Assembly (NCBI GenBank): GCA_002715825.1
Contig: PBAI01000025.1
Coordinates: forward strand, 1 to 56,220
DNA from: Roseibacillus sp.
Lineage (GTDB): Bacteria; Verrucomicrobiota; Verrucomicrobiia; Verrucomicrobiales; Akkermansiaceae
Reading direction: 5' to 3'
DNA: 56,220 nt
How positions within the stretch are numbered: position 1 is the stretch's first letter; the number at the start of each line of letters is the position of its first letter. Of the stretch, positions 30,159 through 39,091 are shown one piece after another. The position numbers and the translations under genes were made by a program. The notes below the pieces were generated by a model. It searched no databases. It had not been told where the DNA came from and was given only the letters and a program-made list of their open reading frames with translations.

Positions 30159-31667
30159 ATGAGAATCCTGCCTCTACTGCTCTTCCTCAGTGTCAACACG
30201 TGGAGCGTCGCCCGAGAGAAACCCAACATCCTCTTCATCCTCGCCGACGATCTTGGCTATGGAGACGTGGGGTGCTACAACCCGGAGAGCAAGGTCCCAA
30301 CCCCGCATCTCGACCAGCTCGCCCGCGAGGGCCTTCTCTTCACCGACGCACACAGCCCCTCCACGGTCTGTACGCCTACCCGCTACAGCGTCATGACCGG
30401 GCGTATGGCATTTCGCCTGAATTACCGTGGGGTTTTCACCGGTGTCGGGGGGCCCTGCCTGATCGAAAAGGACCGGCTGACCCTCCCTGCCATGCTGCAG
30501 CAACAGGGCTACACCACCGCTCTCTTCGGCAAATGGCATATCGGGATGACTTTCTTCGACGAGAAAGGCGAAGCTATTAACAAGAACGGTTTGGAGGCCG
30601 TGCGCAGGGTCGACTATAGTCGACCGGTTCCCGACGGACCCATCCACCGCGGCTTCGACCACTTCTTTGGAACAGTCTCCTGTCCCACCACAGACTGGCT
30701 CTACGCCTACATGGAGAATGACCGGATCCCTGTTCCACCCACCCAGCTGGTCGACAAGAGCAAGCTCCCCAAGCACGCGTGGTCCTTTGACTGCCGACCG
30801 GGCTTGGTGGCTCCGGATTTCGACCTCGAGGAAGTCGACATGGTGTTTCTTGAGAAAAGCCTTCAGTTCCTCGATACCCACGTCAAAAAGACTCCGGAAA
30901 AACCCTTTTTTCTCTTCCACTCCCTTCAGGCTGTCCACCTCCCCTCTTTTCCCGGCCGGGACTTCAAGGGCAAAACCAAGGCTGGTCCTCATGGCGACTT
31001 CATCTTCCAGTTCGATCACATCGTCGGGAAACTCCTCGAGAAGCTCGAGAACCTCGACCTCACCAGGAACACGCTTGTGATTATTTCGAGCGACAACGGT
31101 CCCGAGGTTGGAACCGTCATCAATATGCGCGACAAATATCAGCACGACGGAGCCCGCCCATGGCGGGGGGTCAAGCGGGACAACTGGGAAGGTGGTCACC
31201 GCGTTCCCATGATCGCGCGTTGGCCCGGGAGGATCCAAGCAGGTTCAAAGACCGCCCAGACTGTCTGCCTGACTGATCTCATGGCCACCTGCGCGGCCCT
31301 CACCGGGGTCGAACTCCCGGTTGACGCCGCCGAAGACAGCTTCGACATGCTACCCGTCCTCCTCGGCAAGGCCGAAAAACCCATCCGGGAATATACCCTT
31401 CACCAGACCATCAGCCTCGCCCTCGCCATCAGGGGCGGAGACTGGAAATATCTCGATCACAAGGGTTCCGGAGGCAATCGCTACGGTGGTGCACTACAGA
31501 AATATGCCCTCCCGGATGCAGCTCCCGAGACCCCGGGCCAACTCTACAATCTGGCGGTCGACCCCGGCGAAACGACGAACCTTGTGACCGAAAAGCCCAA
31601 AATCGCACAATCTCTCAGGGAACAGCTGGAGAAATTCAAGGCCACTGGTCGCAGCCGACCGCGCTGA
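30159..31667 (+). CDS. Sulfatase (arylsulfatase family)
   Basis: 'KPNILFILADDLGYGDVGCY', formylglycine motif 'CTPTR' in 'HSPSTVCTPTRYSVMTGR', 'GKWHIG'. ORF track start 30123; M at 30159 precedes the signal peptide. Confidence 0.95.
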   Translation: MRILPLLLFLSVNTWSVAREKPNILFILADDLGYGDVGCYNPESKVPTPHLDQLAREGLLFTDAHSPSTVCTPTRYSVMTGRMAFRLNYRGVFTGVGGPCLIEKDRLTLPAMLQQQGYTTALFGKWHIGMTFFDEKGEAINKNGLEAVRRVDYSRPVPDGPIHRGFDHFFGTVSCPTTDWLYAYMENDRIPVPPTQLVDKSKLPKHAWSFDCRPGLVAPDFDLEEVDMVFLEKSLQFLDTHVKKTPEKPFFLFHSLQAVHLPSFPGRDFKGKTKAGPHGDFIFQFDHIVGKLLEKLENLDLTRNTLVIISSDNGPEVGTVINMRDKYQHDGARPWRGVKRDNWEGGHRVPMIARWPGRIQAGSKTAQTVCLTDLMATCAALTGVELPVDAAEDSFDMLPVLLGKAEKPIREYTLHQTISLALAIRGGDWKYLDHKGSGGNRYGGALQKYALPDAAPETPGQLYNLAVDPGETTNLVTEKPKIAQSLREQLEKFKATGRSRPR

Positions 31668-31776
31668 TTTACCTCATAAATTGATTTTCACGACGTTTGC
31701 GTGCAGGCAAACCTCCTCTTAAGAGGTGATTTGGGATTACAGTTAGTACTTTATCCCTGATTATCAACAGGATAAG

Positions 31777-32286
31777 ATGCTTCAAATGAATATTTTGAAC
31801 CTGCCACTCCTCCTAGCCCAAGCTGAATTAACGGACGCTGAAGCCGCTGGGTTAATTGCCATTGTCTTCGGTGCTCTTTTAATTCCCTCTTTAATTTTAA
31901 TAGCAATCTACGTCATTGCGAGTTGGAAGATCTTTGAAAAGGCAGGACAACCCGGATGGGCCGCGGTGGTTCCGGTCTACTCCACCATTGTTCTGCTAGA
32001 AGTCCAAAAACGTCCTGTGTGGTGGATCGTGTTCTGGCTCATTGCAGGAATCCCAATCGTCGGCATCATCTCGGTTCTTGCGATGTATGTCATCATGTGT
32101 TGCGACTTGTCGAAACAATTCGGCAAGGGCGGAGGATTCACCGCTGGGTTAATTCTACTTTTCCCGATTTTCCTGATGATCTTGGCCTTTGGCAGTGCCC
32201 AGTATCAAGGAGCATCGGCTGCTGCAGCGCCTCCGGCTGACCCACCTGCAGCTCCTCCGGCAGATCCACCCGCTGAGGAGGCCTGA
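31777..32286 (+). CDS. DUF5684-like small membrane protein with Pro/Ala-rich C-tail (start may be 31786)
   Basis: 'IASWKIFEKAGQPGWAAVVPVYSTIVLLEVQKRPVWWIVFWLIAGIPIVGIISVLAMYVIMCCDLSKQFGKGGGF' and tail 'APPADPPAAPPADPPAEEA'. Confidence 0.82.
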   Translation: MLQMNILNLPLLLAQAELTDAEAAGLIAIVFGALLIPSLILIAIYVIASWKIFEKAGQPGWAAVVPVYSTIVLLEVQKRPVWWIVFWLIAGIPIVGIISVLAMYVIMCCDLSKQFGKGGGFTAGLILLFPIFLMILAFGSAQYQGASAAAAPPADPPAAPPADPPAEEA

Positions 32287-32316
32287 GCAAAAACACTCTA
32301 TCTCTTTGATCCAACA

Positions 32317-32352
32317 AACGGGGTTCCATGAACATGGAGCCCCGTTTTCTTT
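32317..32352 (+). terminator. Rho-independent terminator after the DUF5684 gene
   Basis: AACGGGGTTCCATG-AA-CATGGAGCCCCGTT: 14-bp stem with one G-U pair, followed by a T-rich tract (TTCTTT). Confidence 0.75.
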
Positions 32353-32495
32353 GGAACGAAATGTAACTCGCTTACTATTAGAACATAGGAGGTCTGGCAC
32401 TCATTGCCAAAAGTGAGATGGAGAATGATAACGTGACAAAATAGTCACTATTTGCGGCGTTTCTTCCGGTCCGAGGCTATAGTGCCACCGCACCA

Positions 32496-33854
32496 ATGAA
32501 GAAAGTTATTCTTCCCTCATTCCTTACCCTTGCCCTCGCTCCTCTCCTCCTTGCTGCTCCTCCCAATGTCGTAATCTTTCTGACCGACGATCAAGGCACG
32601 CTCGACGCGAACTGCTACGGGTCAAAAGATCTCTACACCCCGGCCATGGACAGCCTCGCTGAGACCGGGGTGCGCTTCACCCAAGCCTACAGCCACACCG
32701 TCTGCTGTCCGGCGCGAGCCCTCTTGATGACCGGGCGCCATCCACAGCGCTCCGGCGTAGTCCACTGGACTCAGGGAGATCGTAAAGGCAGTGACAGCCA
32801 GAACCGAAATATGGCTGCTTCTGAAATTACGATCGCGGAGGTTCTCAAGAAGGCGGGTTACGCCACTGCCATTTTCGGAAAATGGCATCTTGGAGCCAGG
32901 GAAGGACACGGCCCTCTCGCTCAGGGTTTCGATCACCACTTTGGGCACCTCGGAGGATTCATCGATAACTACAATCACTTTTTCCTGCACGGGCAGGGCT
33001 TCCATGACCTCTACGAGGACAACGTCGAAATTTTCAAGAGTTATGCCTACTTCCCGGATCTCATGACCGAGCGGGCTCTCGACTACATCGATGAGAACAA
33101 AGATGGTCCCTTCCTGCTCTACGCCGCTTTCAACATTCCTCACTACCCCGAACAGCATGACAAAAAGTTTGAAGCGCGTTACAGGAATCTTCCCATGCCA
33201 CGCCAGTCCTACGCCCGCATGATTTCCACCACAGATGACCGCATGTTGCAAATTCTCAACAAACTGGAGGAACACAAACTCCGGGATAACACCATTGTCA
33301 TCTTCATGAGCGACAATGGCCACTCCACCGAGGATGGTGCGCGCACTCGGAAGAATCACAAGAGTGGCCTGGAGGAGGGCCATTATTACCACGCCTTCGG
33401 AGGAGGCGGCAACACCGGCAAGTGGCGCGGATCCAAGGGCTCGTATTACGAGGGCGGACTTCGAGTTCCGGCGATCATCAGCTATCCCGCGAAGCTTCCA
33501 CGTGGCGTGGTTCGGGATCAGGCCATCACCGCGGCAGACTGGTTCCCGACCATCCTCGATCTCTGCGACCTTGGGGAGCCGCCGAAAGAGCTGGACGGGC
33601 ACTCGGTTCTTCCGCTGATTCGCGAGCCGGATTCTCCCTCTCGTCATCGCACCCTGCACTGGGCATGGGGAAATGGATGGGCCGTGCGCGAGGGGAGCTG
33701 GAAGCTGATCGGCAATGGCGGGAAGCCCACCTTTCTCGGCAACGTAGACGACGAAAAGCCAGAATTCATCAACTATCTTACTACCCGGCCCGAGCTGGTT
33801 CAGCAGCTTCTCCAAAAGCATTCCGACTGGATGGAGAGGACCCTCCCAAGATAA
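32496..33854 (+). CDS. Sulfatase
   Basis: 'PNVVIFLTDDQGTLDANCYG', CxPxR motif 'CCPAR' in 'HTVCCPARALLMTGRHPQRSG', 'FGKWHLG'. Confidence 0.95.
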   Translation: MKKVILPSFLTLALAPLLLAAPPNVVIFLTDDQGTLDANCYGSKDLYTPAMDSLAETGVRFTQAYSHTVCCPARALLMTGRHPQRSGVVHWTQGDRKGSDSQNRNMAASEITIAEVLKKAGYATAIFGKWHLGAREGHGPLAQGFDHHFGHLGGFIDNYNHFFLHGQGFHDLYEDNVEIFKSYAYFPDLMTERALDYIDENKDGPFLLYAAFNIPHYPEQHDKKFEARYRNLPMPRQSYARMISTTDDRMLQILNKLEEHKLRDNTIVIFMSDNGHSTEDGARTRKNHKSGLEEGHYYHAFGGGGNTGKWRGSKGSYYEGGLRVPAIISYPAKLPRGVVRDQAITAADWFPTILDLCDLGEPPKELDGHSVLPLIREPDSPSRHRTLHWAWGNGWAVREGSWKLIGNGGKPTFLGNVDDEKPEFINYLTTRPELVQQLLQKHSDWMERTLPR

Positions 33855-34054
33855 TCGGGATTGTTTCCCGCCTGCCGGCAAGTCGATTGCAATCGTCTGG
33901 TTTCCTCTGCTGAGGAACAGGGATCACCTCTGGTCTGTCGCGAAGAATTTGTGGGAGAAACAGAAGGCCGAGAGGACTTTTACGGCCCAAATACTGCTTT
34001 AACCCGGAGCCCCCCGAAGAAGCACTCGATCCTCCTCTGGATGTTTGCTATCTA

Positions 34055-37000
34055 ATGTCGAAAGACACGTGCAGTAATTTACCACAAAAGGGTAGATCTC
34101 TCTCGCAAAGCCTCCAAGAACCCAGCCCACCCGTTCCCGATTTAAAGCAAATGAACTCCGAAAATCCAGTAATCAAAATTGCGGGTCTTGTTTCCCTTGG
34201 GATCGCTCTGGGGATCTCCCTTTACCTCGCCGGGAACTCCCTGGGGGGGGCCTCAGTAGCGGGGTGCTCAGGTGAGGGAAGCGGATGTCACAACGTCCTG
34301 TCCAGTAAATGGGCATACATTCTTGGCGTGCCGGTCAGCCTGACAGGACTACCCATCTACGGCGCTCTCCTGTTTTTCTCAATTTTTCCATCCCGTCACT
34401 CCCAACTGTTGAAGGGCACCCTTTCCGTTCTTGTGGTAGGGGCAGCTCTCTGGTTCGCCGGGGTCCAGCTCCTGATTCTCAAGTCGTTCTGTCCATGGTG
34501 CTGCACCACCCATGGATTTGCAGTTGCCGGCACATTACTTTTAGCAGTTTCCTCTCGTCAAGAGCGCGCGCCTCACAGGCTCATACTCTCAACCTCCTTC
34601 GCTCTCCCAGCTCTTGGCGGATTAATCTTTCTGCAGTTTCTGAGCTCCGCTCCGGACCAGTCGAAGCAGGCTTCTCTCGGCGATGCTGGAGCCCTTAAGG
34701 ATGAAAATAACTTCATCTCCCTGCATGGAGGTGAATTTCTGCTCAACCCTGAGGACTTTCCAGTGATTGGTTCACCTCGAGCCCGCCATACGGTCGTCGC
34801 ACTGGGAGATTACACTTGCGGGTTCTGCCGTAAGCTGCACGGACAGTTACAGCAGATTGTTTCATCTTACCCGGAAGGCGAGCTTGCAGTCATTGAACTC
34901 CCGGTCGCGCGCGACGCGAAAGCTGCTGAAATCCAGAGACTCATGCTCTCCCTCTGGAAATCTCACCCGGAAACAAAAAAGACCCTTGATACCCGGATCC
35001 ATGAACGCCGGCTCTCAATCGAGCCGGACACCATTCGGACAGCCGCTGAAGAACTTGTCGGGGCAGAGGCCGTGCGCACCGCACTTGCTGACCACGCCGC
35101 GTGGGCTGAGCAGCAGATCGAAGTTGCCTCCCAGGTTCTCAAAGCCAACAGCAAAATTACTGGTGCCCCCCACCTCCCCCAGTTGATTGCCGGTGAGGAA
35201 GTCAATATCGGAGCCTCAAAGGATTTGGAAACTTACACCGAACTTTTTGCTCGTAACTATGATCTGGCGAGTCCCGATCTAAATGCCCTCGCTCGATTCA
35301 GCAATTCTCCGAGAAATCCTGAGCCTGCTCTTGCGATTGCAACCGTGCAGGCGAATACGGAGATACTGTGGCCTACTCGAGAGCGGCAACTGGAACTTAC
35401 GCCTCGTAGCCCTGGTATTCTCTGGCCTGTCTCCAGCCTTCTCGCTCCCACGCAATTGGGGCGAAAAAAGCGGAACAAGGACAACCCACAGGTAGCAGCA
35501 GGCTACTTTGGCTGGATCCTGCGAAACTTCGAGATGCCCGGCGAAATGCTACTTGCAGACCCAGCGGCCAACCCAGATGGCGATGCCAGCCGAAACGCGC
35601 TGGAATACTGGTGCAGATTGGATCCCAAACAAAGAGACAACTCCCCGGGACTGATCCATCGCGGCAGAAATGGCAACATGGTCTACTCCCTTGAGATGCG
35701 GGACGACGACCCGGCAATCGGCGGCGTATTCCAATTCTCTGACGACCTCCATTTTACGGATACCGAGACCGTTGCCTTCTCTGAGGCAAAACCTATTGAC
35801 TCGGATCCAATGGACGGTCTTCAAACCTGGATGGCCACCGACCCTGAAGATAAACCTGGCCTCACTCGCTTCGCACGTGCAGCTCTCGAGATCGATTGGC
35901 CCTCTGATTCCGAATGCCTGCAGCAATGTGCCGCGGTCGCAGTCACCACCTGCCAGGGTGACCCCTCTCAGGTCCACGCCGTCTTTGAAGCCTGCATGGA
36001 CACGTGCTCCGGTGGTTGGTGTAACGAAATTTTTGATCCCGTCTGTGGATGCGATGGGCAAACCTACTCCAATGCCTGCGCAGCTGCTGAAGCCAACGCG
36101 AGCGTGGAATATCTTGGAGCCTGCGAGCAACCCGAGTGTTCCAGCAATGCCGACTGTGGTGATACTGAATACTGTTTCTCGCAGGAAGGCTGCGACACCC
36201 CAGGAACATGCCGGGAGAGACCCGTGTTCTGCACCCTTGAGTTCCAACCTGTCTGCGGGTGCGATGGAAACACTTACGGCAATGCCTGCGCCGCCGCAGC
36301 CGCAGGAGTCAATGTGGTCAGAGAAGGAGCCTGTTTGGCAGATGGCGGGTGCAACAGCAATGCCGACTGCAGCGATGCTGACTACTGCTTCTCCGAAGAG
36401 GGTTGCGATGTACCGGGAACCTGCCAGGAAAAACCCCAACTTTGCACCCGCGAATTCAACCCGGTCTGTGGCTGTGACGGTCGGACCTACGGGAACCCAT
36501 GCCTGGCGGCCTCTGCTGGAGTCAACGTGGTCAGCCAGGGAGCCTGCGTTGCAGAAGAACAATGCAATACCAACGCTGACTGCGATGAGGCCGATTACTG
36601 TTTTTCCGAGGAAGGATGCGACGCGCCGGGAACCTGCCGGACAAGACCGGAAATCTGTACCCTTGAAGCTCATCCGGTCTGTGGGTGTGACGGGCAAACC
36701 TACGGAAATGCATGCTTCGCCGCCGGCGCAGGGGTCAACATCGCCAGCGAGGGTGTCTGTGAGGTCGTCAACGAGTGCAATACCAACGCCGACTGCGACG
36801 ATGCCGATTACTGCTTCTCAGAGGAAGGCTGTGACGCCCCGGGAACCTGTCAGCCCAAGCCGGAGTTCTGCACCCGCGAATTCCGCCCGGTATGTGGCTG
36901 CGATGGAAGGACCTATGGAAATGCCTGTCAGGCAGCCGCAGCGGGAGTGAATGTCGTCAGTCAGGGAGCCTGCCCGGTTGAGGGCGAATGCAACACCAAC

Positions 37001-37633
37001 GCTGACTGCGGTGATGCCGATTACTGTTTCTCTGAGGAGGGCTGTGACACCCCTGGGACCTGCGAGGAAAAACCGGTGTTCTGCACGTTTGAATTCAATC
37101 CGGTCTGTGGGTGTGATGGCAACACCTACAGCAACCCATGCGTTGCTGCCTCGGCAGGAGTTAACGTGGTCAGCCAGGGAGCCTGCGTCGTGGAAGAGCC
37201 ATGCAATACAAACGCTGACTGCGACGATGCCGATTACTGCTTTTCCGAGGACGGGTGCGACGCACCGGGTATCTGCCAGACGCGACCGCAGATCTGCACC
37301 CGCGAATTCCGCCCCGTATGTGGCTGCGATGGGAGGACCTATGGAAATGCCTGTGAGGCAGCCGCAGCGGGAGTGAATGTTCGTCAGGAAGGCGCCTGTC
37401 TCAGCGAGGGTGAATGCACGAGTAACAACGACTGCCCTGGAAGTGAATACTGCCTCTTTACAAGAGGTTGCGGCGGTTCGGGATTCTGCCAATCACGCCC
37501 TGAATTCTGTCTTGCCGTGTGGGACCCTGTCTGTGGATGTGATGGAAGAACCTACGGAAATGCCTGTGAGGCAGCTGCGGCCGGTGTATCTGTTCTGAGA
37601 AGCGGAGTGTGCCTTCCAATCCGAGACCCTTAG
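34055..37633 (+). CDS. VKOR-like + DsbA-like thioredoxin + spacer + multi-Kazal fusion protein (start may be 34151)
   Basis: VKOR: 'AGCSGEGSGCHNVLSSKWAYILGVPVSLTGLPIYG...LKSFCPWC' in hydrophobic context. Trx/DsbA: 'VVALGDYTCGFCRKLHGQL'. Spacer: 'LLADPAANPDGDASRNALEYWCRLDP'. Then Kazal cores 'CTLEFQPVCGCDGNTYGNAC...' repeated. Confidence 0.92.
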   Translation: MSKDTCSNLPQKGRSLSQSLQEPSPPVPDLKQMNSENPVIKIAGLVSLGIALGISLYLAGNSLGGASVAGCSGEGSGCHNVLSSKWAYILGVPVSLTGLPIYGALLFFSIFPSRHSQLLKGTLSVLVVGAALWFAGVQLLILKSFCPWCCTTHGFAVAGTLLLAVSSRQERAPHRLILSTSFALPALGGLIFLQFLSSAPDQSKQASLGDAGALKDENNFISLHGGEFLLNPEDFPVIGSPRARHTVVALGDYTCGFCRKLHGQLQQIVSSYPEGELAVIELPVARDAKAAEIQRLMLSLWKSHPETKKTLDTRIHERRLSIEPDTIRTAAEELVGAEAVRTALADHAAWAEQQIEVASQVLKANSKITGAPHLPQLIAGEEVNIGASKDLETYTELFARNYDLASPDLNALARFSNSPRNPEPALAIATVQANTEILWPTRERQLELTPRSPGILWPVSSLLAPTQLGRKKRNKDNPQVAAGYFGWILRNFEMPGEMLLADPAANPDGDASRNALEYWCRLDPKQRDNSPGLIHRGRNGNMVYSLEMRDDDPAIGGVFQFSDDLHFTDTETVAFSEAKPIDSDPMDGLQTWMATDPEDKPGLTRFARAALEIDWPSDSECLQQCAAVAVTTCQGDPSQVHAVFEACMDTCSGGWCNEIFDPVCGCDGQTYSNACAAAEANASVEYLGACEQPECSSNADCGDTEYCFSQEGCDTPGTCRERPVFCTLEFQPVCGCDGNTYGNACAAAAAGVNVVREGACLADGGCNSNADCSDADYCFSEEGCDVPGTCQEKPQLCTREFNPVCGCDGRTYGNPCLAASAGVNVVSQGACVAEEQCNTNADCDEADYCFSEEGCDAPGTCRTRPEICTLEAHPVCGCDGQTYGNACFAAGAGVNIASEGVCEVVNECNTNADCDDADYCFSEEGCDAPGTCQPKPEFCTREFRPVCGCDGRTYGNACQAAAAGVNVVSQGACPVEGECNTNADCGDADYCFSEEGCDTPGTCEEKPVFCTFEFNPVCGCDGNTYSNPCVAASAGVNVVSQGACVVEEPCNTNADCDDADYCFSEDGCDAPGICQTRPQICTREFRPVCGCDGRTYGNACEAAAAGVNVRQEGACLSEGECTSNNDCPGSEYCLFTRGCGGSGFCQSRPEFCLAVWDPVCGCDGRTYGNACEAAAAGVSVLRSGVCLPIRDP
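36137..37628 (+). repeat. Seven tandem 213-bp (71-aa) Cys-rich/Kazal coding repeats
   Basis: Unit starts (first Cys codon) counted at 36137, 36350, 36563, 36776, 36989, 37202 and 37415, exactly 213 bp apart. Consensus CNTNADCxDADYCFSEEGCDxPGTCxxxPxxCTxEFxPVCGCDGxTYGNACxAAAAGVNVVSQGACxxEx. Confidence 0.95.
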
Positions 37634-37671
37634 GACCGGAGCCTTGCGCCTGACCCCCCTGAAGATTTTTC

Positions 37672-39072
37672 TCAGGACCCCAAGGCTTTCAGAACGCCAT
37701 CGAGGCTTTCCTGCGCATCCCCGAAGAGCATTTGTGTGTTTTCCCTGAAGAACAACGGATTCTCAACCCCTGCGTAACCCGTGGCCATGGAGCGCTTTAA
37801 AACAATCGTGTGACGACCCCTCCAGCATTCCAGAACAGGCATGCCCGCGATCGGGCTGTCAGGCTCATCGAGAGCAGAGGGGTTAACGATGTCGTTTGCC
37901 CCGATGACGACTGAAACGTCAACATCAGGGAAGTCCTCATTAATCTCGTCCATTTCGAAAACGATATCGTAGGGCACCTTGGCCTCTGCAAGGAGGACGT
38001 TCATGTGGCCGGGCATACGGCCCGCTACGGGGTGAATTCCGAAACGAACGTTCACTCCCTTCGCCCGCAGAACTTTCGTCATCTCGTTGACAGTGTGTTG
38101 CGCCTGAGCGACCGCCATGCCATAGCCAGGAATAATCATTACTTCCTTGGCCTCCCTCATGAGCTCCGCTGTCTCCTCTGAGGTAATGGCCACGGCTTCA
38201 CCCTGCTCTCCTTCAGAGCTTTTAGCAGCGGCACCCCCGCTACTGCCAAATCCACCTGCTATCACCGATAGAAACTTCCGATTCATCGCCCTGCACATGA
38301 TATAGCTGAGAATCGCTCCACTGGACCCAACCAGTGCTCCCACAACAATGAGGAGATCATTCTTAAGCATGAACCCGGTAGCTGCCGCGGCCCATCCCGA
38401 GTAGCTGTTCAACATGGAAACAACCACCGGCATATCTGCCCCACCAATCGCCATCACCATGTGCACCCCAAAAATCAGCGCAATGACAGTCATGATCACG
38501 AGCGGGCTCAGTCCCCCACCCTCGGCCGACTGCTCGACAAACGAAATACCCACCACGATCGTCACGATCAGCAACCCCAGATTAAGCCAATGCCTTGCGG
38601 GTAGCATAAGAGGCTTTCCCCCGATCTTTCCACTCAACTTGCCAAAGGCGATAACCGAACCTGAGAACGTTACCGCACCTATGAGGATCCCAAGATAAAT
38701 CTCAATATCATGAATCGTTTTCTCAGCTCCTTGATAATGCTGACCGTCAGGATCGAGATAGGTTGCATACCCTACCAAGGCAGCAGCCAGCCCTACTAGG
38801 CTGTGAAGAATCGCCACCAGTTCCGGCATCTGCGTCATCTGGACCCGCCGGGCGAGAACAAATCCCACCACGCCGCCTAGCGACAGCGTTCCAACAAGAA
38901 CAGCGTAGTTCCCCTTGATGCCAGCAACCGCGGCAATCAGCGCAATGGCCATACCCAGCATACCGTAAAAATTTCCCCGGCGTGCGGTCTCTTGATTACT
39001 CAGCCCTCCCAACGCGAGGATGAAGAGAATAATTGCTCCAAGATAGGCAGCGTCTGCAATTTGGTCAGTCAT
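37672..39072 (-). CDS. pntB: NAD(P) transhydrogenase subunit beta
   Basis: '[41 protein letters not shown]', '[64 protein letters not shown]'. Confidence 0.97.
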   Translation of the reverse strand: MTDQIADAAYLGAIILFILALGGLSNQETARRGNFYGMLGMAIALIAAVAGIKGNYAVLVGTLSLGGVVGFVLARRVQMTQMPELVAILHSLVGLAAALVGYATYLDPDGQHYQGAEKTIHDIEIYLGILIGAVTFSGSVIAFGKLSGKIGGKPLMLPARHWLNLGLLIVTIVVGISFVEQSAEGGGLSPLVIMTVIALIFGVHMVMAIGGADMPVVVSMLNSYSGWAAAATGFMLKNDLLIVVGALVGSSGAILSYIMCRAMNRKFLSVIAGGFGSSGGAAAKSSEGEQGEAVAITSEETAELMREAKEVMIIPGYGMAVAQAQHTVNEMTKVLRAKGVNVRFGIHPVAGRMPGHMNVLLAEAKVPYDIVFEMDEINEDFPDVDVSVVIGANDIVNPSALDEPDSPIAGMPVLECWRGRHTIVLKRSMATGYAGVENPLFFRENTQMLFGDAQESLDGVLKALGS

Positions 39073-39091
39073 TTCCTTTTCCGGTTAGAGG

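Noticed and set aside
30174-31238. 354-aa antisense ORF in a sulfatase gene (similarly 32622..33881, 21394..22695, 45849..46595)
   Set aside because: Shadow ORFs opposite well-supported conserved genes in GC-rich DNA; no recognisable domains.
35549-36697. 382-aa antisense ORF and 426-aa alternate-frame ORF (35670..36950) over the Kazal array, plus 36818..37492 on the minus strand
   Set aside because: The 213-bp period is a multiple of three, so any frame open in one unit stays open in the others. The products are repetitive shadow translations with no family features.
36137-37628. CRISPR array or satellite-type interpretation of the periodic region
   Set aside because: The period is 213 bp, fully coding and in frame, with Kazal signatures and no repeat/spacer alternation.
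34055-37633. VKOR-Kazal and pntBA as one redox operon
   Set aside because: The genes are convergent (VKOR-Kazal +, pntB/pntA -), so co-transcription is not supported; adjacency alone is weak evidence.
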